A stretch of 64,000 bases of DNA, taken from NCBI GenBank assembly GCA_963707275.1, contig CAVPPH010000008.1, forward strand, positions 62,001 to 126,000, given 5' to 3'. Origin of the DNA: JACKBK01 sp963707275. Lineage in GTDB: Bacteria > Chloroflexota > Anaerolineae > JAAEKA01. This document shows positions 57,830 through 64,000 of this stretch, piece after piece (within the stretch, counting starts at the first letter, position 1; each line of letters starts with the position of its first letter). A program made the position numbers and the translations under genes. The notes below the pieces were generated by a model that ran no database searches, had not been told where the DNA came from, and saw nothing but the letters and a program-made list of their open reading frames with translations.

Positions 57830-60800
57830 TCAATGCGGCCGAAGAACAACATCGCGCAGGGACGTCCAAATCGACATGGAACTCAGCGGCGAGATAACCA
57901 GCCGCTCGACCCAGGGTTGGATCAGACAGGCCGTCGGTGAATGCATGATGGGAACGATGGCGGCCTCGCGCACCAGGATGGCATCCGCTTCGCGATAGAG
58001 CCGGATACGTTCGCTCTGCTCGGTCAGCGTGCGGGCCTCTTCCACGAGATCCTCATACTGCTGGTCGCGCCAGCCGAAAAAACGCTGGACACGGCGATAG
58101 GCGACGCGCATGAAATCGTCGGGATCCGGATAGTTGGCCGACCAGGTGTCCAGGCCGATGTGGGGTGGATCAGTTTCCAGCCGCCGGTGATAATCTCGCC
58201 ACTCCAGCACCTCGCATTGGGTCTTGACGCCCAGTACACGTTCATATTCGCTCTCCAGCGCCGCCTGTAATCCGTCGCTGCCAGGTGTCATCATGACGTA
58301 ATTCCTGACCTCCGGAAAACCGCGGCCGCCGGGAAAGCCGGCTTCGGCCAGCAAGGCGCGCGCCCGTTCGGGGTTGTGCTTGAGAGCGATGTCTGGAGAA
58401 TGGCCTGGCATAGAAGCCGGGAGAAAGCCTCCGGTGATACGCTCCGGGTAGCGGAAACCGCTCGTAGGCGAGAAGTGTCCTACATCAAAAGCCATGGCAA
58501 AGGCCTGGCGAACGCGCCTGTCGTCGAATGGCGGCAGGCGAACGTTGAAGCAAGTTGACGTCGAATGAAGAGTTGGCATCCGGTGGTGCTCTGCGCTGTG
58601 GAGGCGCGCAGCCTCGGCCAATCCTTCTGGGGACCAATTGGCTATGAAGAGGTAGTCCAGTTCGCCGGCCTCGTAGAGCGCCAGCCGCTCCTGCCAGCCA
58701 GTTGGATACGGCAGGCACACAAGCTCAACCCGCTGCGCGTTGCCGCCAAAGCGACCGTGGTACTGTGGGTTGCGCACCAGATCGACCTGCGTGCGCGGAT
58801 GCCAGCGTTCCAGCAGGTATGGCCCATTGCCCACGATCCTGTCGGCTTCGCACCAGGCATCTCCGTACTGTTCGACGCGATGTTTGGGCACCGGGAACGT
58901 GGCCGGGTTGGCCATGATGTGCAGCCAGTAGGCCACCGGCCGCTCCAGCTCGACCACCAGCGTCAGCGGATCGATAGCATGCACGCCAACCGAGTCGGGA
59001 TCGCCCGACTGGCCGGTGTGATAAGCCTGTGCGCCGCGAATATCATACAGCGGACCGGCCGAGCGTAGGCCGGTTGATGTGTCCAGCGCGCGTTTGCGCG
59101 CGTTCATCGGTGCGCCGGCCGGGTCGAGCAGCCGCTTCCAGGCAAACTCGAAATCGCCCGCCGTGACCGGATGGCCGTCGCTCCAGCGCACGTCTTCACG
59201 CAGATGGAAGACGTAGGTGCGCCCGCCGTCGAGCATCTCCCAACTGCGGGCAACATCGGGAACCGCCTCGAGGTCATCGCTTTCTTCCAGCAGCCCGGCA
59301 AACAGCGGAATCTCGTAGTCGAACGTCGGGTTTGGATCCCAGTCCTTGGGTTCAATGCCCCACATGCGGCGGTGCGGTTGCGCGGCCGGCGGCAACTGTC
59401 CGGCCTGATCTGCCGCTGGCGCGCGCCGGTTCCAGAGCACGAAGCTCCGTTCGTAGGCTTTGCTGGCCTGCTGATAGTCAGAGGCCGCCACGTGCACCAG
59501 GCCCAGACGCATCAGGGTGCGCGCACTGGCTTCGTCGTCCCCTGCTGCTGCAACAATGCCAGCGCGCCGCTGGTAAGCGTCGATCGCTTCCTGGTTGGCA
59601 TAGGCCAGGCGCGCCCGGTCGCCCACCCGCAACAGATAATCTATGGCGCGCGGCGGGCTATCGGAGCGCTCCCAGTGATAGGCCAGGATGCTCTGCAGCT
59701 CTTCGGCGCGTTCGGGGAAGAGGCGTTCCAGCGCTTCGCCGGCCTGCCGGTGGAACACCTGGCGCTGGCGCTTGAGAATCCCGCTGTAGGCCGCCTCCTG
59801 TGTCAGCGCGTGCTTGAAGATGTATTCCAGTTCCAGTGTGCCTGCGCGCGGTCGGATCAGTTCCTGTTGAACCAGCGCGCGCAAGCGTTCATCCAGATCG
59901 TCGACCTCGTTGGCAATGGCTGCAAGCAGGCGCTGTGGGAAGATCCGCCCGATGACTGCCGCCAGTTGCAAGACGTAGCGTTCGTTCTCGTCCAGCCGGT
60001 CGATGCGCGCCGCCAGCACGTTTTGCAGCGTCTCCGGGATTGCGACGGCCGCCAGGTCGTCCGCCATCTGCCACTGGCCGGTGGCAGGGTTGCGCACCAG
60101 CGAGTCATGCGCGATCAGCGAGCGGATGATCTCCTCGACGTAGAAGGGGTTGCCTTCGGACTGGCTGAGAATGCGCCAGACCAGCCGGGGTGGCAGCGGC
60201 ATTCCCAGCAGGTTGGTCAGTAGGGTTTCGCTGTCGCCTGCTGACAAGGGCTGCAAGCGCAGATCGAGGTGACGGTCGGCTGGCAGGGCATCGCCCTGCG
60301 CTGCGATCTGCCAGACCGGGTGATTCTGGTCTGGTTCAGGCCGGAAGACGCAGACCAGCAGCAGCGGTGTCCGTTGGACCAGCGGCACAAGCTGCCCCAG
60401 CAGCGCCAGCGAGCTGGGATCTCCCCAGTGCAGATCTTCGCACACGACGACGGTCGGTCGCTGCTGCGCCGCGCAGCCGAGGACGTTTTCCATGGCGTTG
60501 AAGGTGTGGCGCTGGAGCGACTGCGCAGCCATGCCATCCAGTCTGGCTTCCCAGTCAGCAGGCAGCGGCAGCGCCATCAGCCGCGCCAGGAAGGCGTAGC
60601 TGCTCTCCTGGCTGAAGGGACACAGGGAACGGATCAGCCGATGCAGCGCGGCCGCCACCACTTCCGCCGGGTCGTCCAGCGATGCACCCAGCGCCGCGCG
60701 CAGCAGGTCCTGCCAGAGGTGATAGGCCACCGAACTGTCGTAGGAGAGGCAGCGCCCTTCGATCCAGTGGACGAACGCCGCGGACGACGTCCCTTGCAGC

Positions 60801-61694
60801 CCGCGGCTGACCGCACGCGCTTTGCGCACCTCGGCCATCAGACGCGACTTGCCGATGCCAGCTTCGCCCGCCAGGGTTACAAAACCGCCGCGCCCTTCGT
60901 GCAGCCTGTCGATGGCCGCGCAGAGGGCCGCAAATTCAGGCTGCCGGCCCACCAGCGGCGAATCCAACCCGGCGACGCCGCGCAGCTTGTCGGCGTCTGC
61001 CCGCAGTCGCACGACGCGGTAGACAGTGACCGGCTCGCTGCGCTTGCGCAACTGCAACGGGCCTAGCGGCTCCATCTCACAGGCGTGGGACACCATGCGC
61101 CGGGTTGCATCGCTGACGAGAATCGAGTTCGGTTGCGCTGTCTCTTGCAGGTGAAACGCCAGATTGACGGTGTCGCCGCTGACCATAAAGGAGCCGCTGT
61201 GCGTTGTGTTGGTGGCGATCACCGTGCCGGTGTGGATGCCGACGCGCATAGCCAGTTGCGCGGCGTGTGTACGGGCCAGCGCCACGTTCAGGGCTGCCAG
61301 CGCGGCCTGCATGGCCAGCGCGGCGCGCGCGGCACGCTCCGCGTCGTCCTCATGAACTTCGGGCACGCCAAAGATCGCCATGACCGCGTCGCCGATGTAT
61401 TTTTCGATGACCCCACCGTACTCCAAAATGGGAGCTGTAATTGTGGTGAAGAAGGCGCGCTGTAGCTCGCGCACATCTTCCGGGTCGCGCTGTTCGGTCA
61501 GCCCGACGAAATCCACGATGTCGGCGAAGATGACCGTGGCCACCTTGCGCTGTTCGACGTTATTGGTCTGCTCGCGTACTGAGAGCGCCTGACGCATGGC
61601 CGCGACCGAAGCATCGACAGCCGCGTCGCCGAGGATCAGCGCGCTGCGCCTCGATCAAATCGATAGCGTTTTGAAGTTCGTCACGCCGGTTCAT
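57830..61694 (-). CDS. adenylate/guanylate cyclase - AAA ATPase - TPR - OppA-like fusion, frameshifted N-terminus
   Basis: Very large signalling protein. The start is probably ATG at 61694 (MNRRDELQNAIDLIEAQRA, the helix usual in this family), with one shift near 61650. A class III nucleotide cyclase domain follows, with both metal aspartates (FADIVDF and KYIGDAVMAIFG). Next is a STAND-type AAA ATPase with GEAGIGKSRL, VVVCEDLHWGDPSSLALLGQ and RIDRLDENERYVLQL, and a TPR-like region. From about 59345 to the end lies an SBP_bac_5/OppA solute-binding domain (FHLREDVRWSDGHPVTAGDF, WKRLLDP). No signal peptide is present, so the binding module is cytoplasmic. An IS-type gene lies just upstream on the other strand. 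Confidence 0.85.
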
Positions 61695-61814
61695 CAGGGC
61701 CTTACAAGGAAGGGCACGGCAGTGATTGGGCCGGTAGCTCGATGGTGTGAACAGTTGTATGGTACAGTATACAACAGAAGCGTTGCGAGTACAACGGCTT
61801 TTTGGTAGTGTACC

Positions 61815-62026
61815 AGGGCAATCGCATCTTATTATGCAAACCAACTCGGCATCAAAACGGCCGGATCTGGGCAATTTCGCTGTTTTCGTTGGCTCAAAAT
61901 GGACTTCTGACGCCAGGTTTGCGCGGAGGCAGCCTGACGAATCGGCGAAAAGCGACAAGATTTCGAGAATCAGTGCCTCGAATGACCTCATACCGGTCGA
62001 AATACGAATTTAGATGCGATTGCCCT
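61815..62026. repeat. 15-bp inverted repeat at the left of the transposase gene
   Basis: agggcaatcgcatct (61815-61829) and its exact reverse complement agatgcgattgccct (62012-62026). The right arm lies within the transposase frame. No matching third copy was found after 63349, so these are not shown to be terminal repeats. Confidence 0.55.
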
Positions 62027-63349
62027 GACCGCCCCGCCATGGGAAGCTTACTACCGGATCGACGAACTGTCAACGGACGAAGAGCCTTGGAGCATATCAT
62101 CGAAGATGGCTATGCAGCTCTGGAGCAGATGATTGCGTACCGGATCACCATCTGGCTTGAAGCAGCGCTGACACGGCTCTTGGGTCGCGAGCCGTACGTG
62201 CGCCGCCAGCGGGTGCCGTACTGGGTAGAACAGGAAGGGCGCTGTGTCAACTGCAAGACACGAGAGAGTCGGCAGTTCAGTCGCAATGGCAGCCGACCGC
62301 GGACGCTGGGTTTCAAGGATTTCGTGATCACGATCCGCTTACCTCGGGTGGTCTGTGCCTGTGGCGGTAGCGTGCAACTGAATTTTGGCGGTCTGCTGCG
62401 TCCGTATCAACGATTGGACAATCAGGTCGATGAGCAGATCGAGCGCTGGGCAGAAATCGGCATGAGTTTACGTCAGATGCGGCGCGAGTTGCACCATCTG
62501 CATCTTGGCCCACTGGCGCTGCGCACCCTGAACCAACGCATTCATGCGCTGCATCGTCTGGCTCCCGACTGCAATTCCTCAGATGTGCCGCCTATCCTGC
62601 TGGTCGATGCTATCTGGGCCACCCAACTGCGTCCGACAGGCAAGTTCCGCCGGGATCGCAAAGGCCGGCTGCGTGCTGTCAAGGGCCGGGTCAAGCGTCC
62701 CATCTTCATTGCGATGGGGATCTGGCCTGACGAGAACCGGTGTGACGTCCTGGCCTGGCACCTGGGTGACAACGAGGAAGCGGAGGCATGGATCGATTTC
62801 CTGGGCAAGCTCGAAGAACAGGGTATCCGCGGCGCCAACGGCCTGCAACTGGTCATTCACGATGGCGGCAGTGGTCTCTGCTCTGCCCTGCGCACGGTCT
62901 ATTTCGGTGCCGAGCAACAGCGCTGTCTCTTCCACAAACTGCGCAACATCTACACTGCCATTGAAACGCCTGATGAACTCTCACCCGCTCAACGCCGTCG
63001 TCGCCGCAAGGCTATCTTCAAGGACTTCCGCGCCATCTGGGACGCTCAACACTATCAAACCGTCCTCCGTCGTTATCTCAGCGTTGTCCGCACCTATCGA
63101 TCAACTCAACCCAAGGCGGTTGCCACCCTGCGCAGAGATTTCCGCTACACCGTTACCTACTACTTCATCCAACAGCGCTTCCCTGACTGGCCACGTCAAT
63201 TCTTACGCACCACCAGTCGTCTTGAACGCTTCAACCGCTGCATCCGCCGTCGCTTGCGGGTTGCCAATGCCTTTCATTCCGATGTCGGTATCCAGGCTAT
63301 GCTGGCGCAAGAAACGCATACGTTCAACCAAGCACAACCACTGTACTGA
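61982..63349 (+). mobile_element. Mutator/IS256-superfamily transposase
   Basis: About 455-residue DDE transposase. An N-terminal zinc-like motif (CVNCKTRESRQFSRNGSR, then CACGG) is followed by the catalytic aspartates in LLVDAIWATQL and VIHDGGSGL, the CxxH signature QRCLFHKLRNI, and the glutamate in LERFNRCIRRRLRVANAF. This arrangement is that of the Mutator/IS256 group. The ATG at 61982 is proposed; an inner ATG at 62039 is possible. The region is visibly less GC-rich than its surroundings, consistent with transfer. The insertion lies between the cyclase fusion and the CNNM gene. I could not identify terminal repeats or a target duplication. Confidence 0.88.
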
Positions 63350-63398
63350 ATTTCAACGGATTAAGATACACTATCGCGTAGATCACGGTTACAAAATC

Positions 63399-63428
63399 TT
63401 GCGAACAGGTCACAATCTGGCATATACT
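63399..63428 (+). promoter_or_regulatory. putative promoter for the CNNM-type gene
   Basis: TTGCGA (63399-63404), an 18-nt spacer, TATACT (63423-63428). A TTG start follows at 63466 with ggag 7 nt before it. Confidence 0.5.
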
Positions 63429-63465
63429 ACCAGCCAACAAATCGACTGTCCAGTGGAGACAATTC

Positions 63466-64000
63466 TTGTTAGTAACGTTCGCAGTTATCATCATGCTGCT
63501 GCTTTTCAACGCCCTCTATGTGGCGGCAGAGTTTGCCACCCTCAGCTCACGTCGGTCGCGCCTGGCGCAACTGAGCGAGGAAGGCAACCGGTTTGCCCGC
63601 ATGGTTCTACCGGTCGTTGAAGACCCTGCCAAACTTGACAATTACATCGCGGCCTGCCAGATCGGCATCACGGTCTCCAGCCTGGTGCTGGGTTTCTACG
63701 CGCAGTCTGCCCTGTCGCCCGTGATAGCGCCCTGGCTGGCGGGGCTGGGCGGGCTGGCGCCGGCCGCCGCGGCATCTCTGTCGGCCACCATCGTCCTGAT
63801 GGTGCTGACCGGTTTCCAGGTGATCTTCGGCGAGTTGGTGCCGAAGAATATCGGCGTGCAATATCCTGAGCGGCTGGCGCTTTCGACGGTGGTGCCGCTG
63901 CGCTGGTCAATGATCCTGTTTAGCCCGCTGAGTTGGCTCTTCAACGGCAGCGGCCGGCTCGTGTTGCGGCTGTTTGGCATCGAACCCACCAGTGAGCATG
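63466..64000 (+). CDS. CNNM/HlyC-CorC-type membrane protein, 3'-partial
   Basis: N-terminal 178 residues of a DUF21/CNNM transmembrane domain protein, cut by the window end. The segment ALYVAAEFATLSSRRSRLAQ (AAEFAL-like), the region KLDNYIAACQIGITVSSLVL and the motif FGELVPKNIGVQYPE (ELVPK) are diagnostic. The full protein would continue into paired CBS domains and a CorC_HlyC domain. The family is linked to Mg2+/Co2+ homeostasis. The TTG start is inferred from ggag at 63455-63458. Confidence 0.9.
   Translation, partial: MLVTFAVIIMLLLFNALYVAAEFATLSSRRSRLAQLSEEGNRFARMVLPVVEDPAKLDNYIAACQIGITVSSLVLGFYAQSALSPVIAPWLAGLGGLAPAAAASLSATIVLMVLTGFQVIFGELVPKNIGVQYPERLALSTVVPLRWSMILFSPLSWLFNGSGRLVLRLFGIEPTSEH

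Noticed and set aside
1..64000. tRNA or rRNA genes
   Set aside because: I searched the gene gaps by eye for T-loop (gttcgaatc) and acceptor-stem patterns and for conserved rRNA strings and found none. A tRNAscan-SE run would be decisive.

Overview
The window is high-GC bacterial DNA, most likely from a Chloroflexota (Anaerolineae/Caldilineae-like) genome or metagenome bin. This placement is inferred from several signs: a histidine phosphatase + DUF3090 + SCO1664-type kinase cluster that I recall from Actinobacteria and Chloroflexota; a lamin-tail-domain surface protein ending in an LPXTG signal, which suits a single-membrane envelope; cyclase/AAA/solute-binding fusions; and dense palindromic repeats between genes. 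I count about forty apparent single-base frameshifts, including three in the essential gene dnaN. They are best read as indel errors of a long-read assembly, so most broken genes are treated here as intact genes with sequence errors.

Layout. 1-5464 (+): Mrp multisubunit Na+/H+ antiporter operon (A/B fused, C, D, E, F, G), convergent with nhaA (5474-6892, -). 7337-13637 (-): exopolysaccharide block with a GT4 glycosyltransferase, two Wzz-type chain-length proteins, a separate BY-type tyrosine kinase, rmlA, an unknown protein and rmlB. 13811-16308 (+): dnaN and recF, separated by a terminator. 16489-17915 (-): FmdB zinc ribbon, Hsp20 and a BON-domain protein. 18111-21191 (+): DMT transporter, a strong candidate for an unassigned structured RNA of about 375 nt (about 19059-19434), a MaoC hydratase and an MBL hydrolase. 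21621-26743 (-): an ECF sigma factor followed by an anti-sigma/macroglobulin fusion. 27291-32490 (-): a very large surface protein with eight LTD repeats. 32589-36558 (-): coiled-coil protein, methyltransferase, TatA and a LysM protein. 36719-41218 (-): gmk, rhomboid protease and priA, the last carrying an in-frame repeat insertion.

41351-41731 (+) is a second FmdB protein. 41776-49191 (-) looks like one long operon: histidine phosphatase, DUF3090, SCO1664-like kinase, truD, Lon-N protein, GNAT protein, R3H/AAA ATPase and tmk, with several stops and starts only a few bases apart. 49455-49577 (-) is a 40-residue membrane miniprotein with its own terminator. 49823-50682 (+) is a MoaD-like domain fused to an alkyladenine DNA glycosylase, convergent with murJ. 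Then come an M1-peptidase lipoprotein and gnd (+), and a methyltransferase, an MFS transporter and a cyclase/AAA/OppA-like fusion (-). A Mutator/IS256-superfamily transposase follows, and the window ends in a truncated CNNM/HlyC-type membrane protein (+).

The most unusual items are the promoter-to-terminator RNA at 19059-19434, the sigma factor paired with a zinc-finger anti-sigma fused to a macroglobulin lacking the thioester domain, the LPVTG-terminated LTD protein, the MoaD-glycosylase fusion, the cyclase-ATPase-solute-binding fusion, and a family of small palindromic repeats, one of which has entered priA without breaking its frame.
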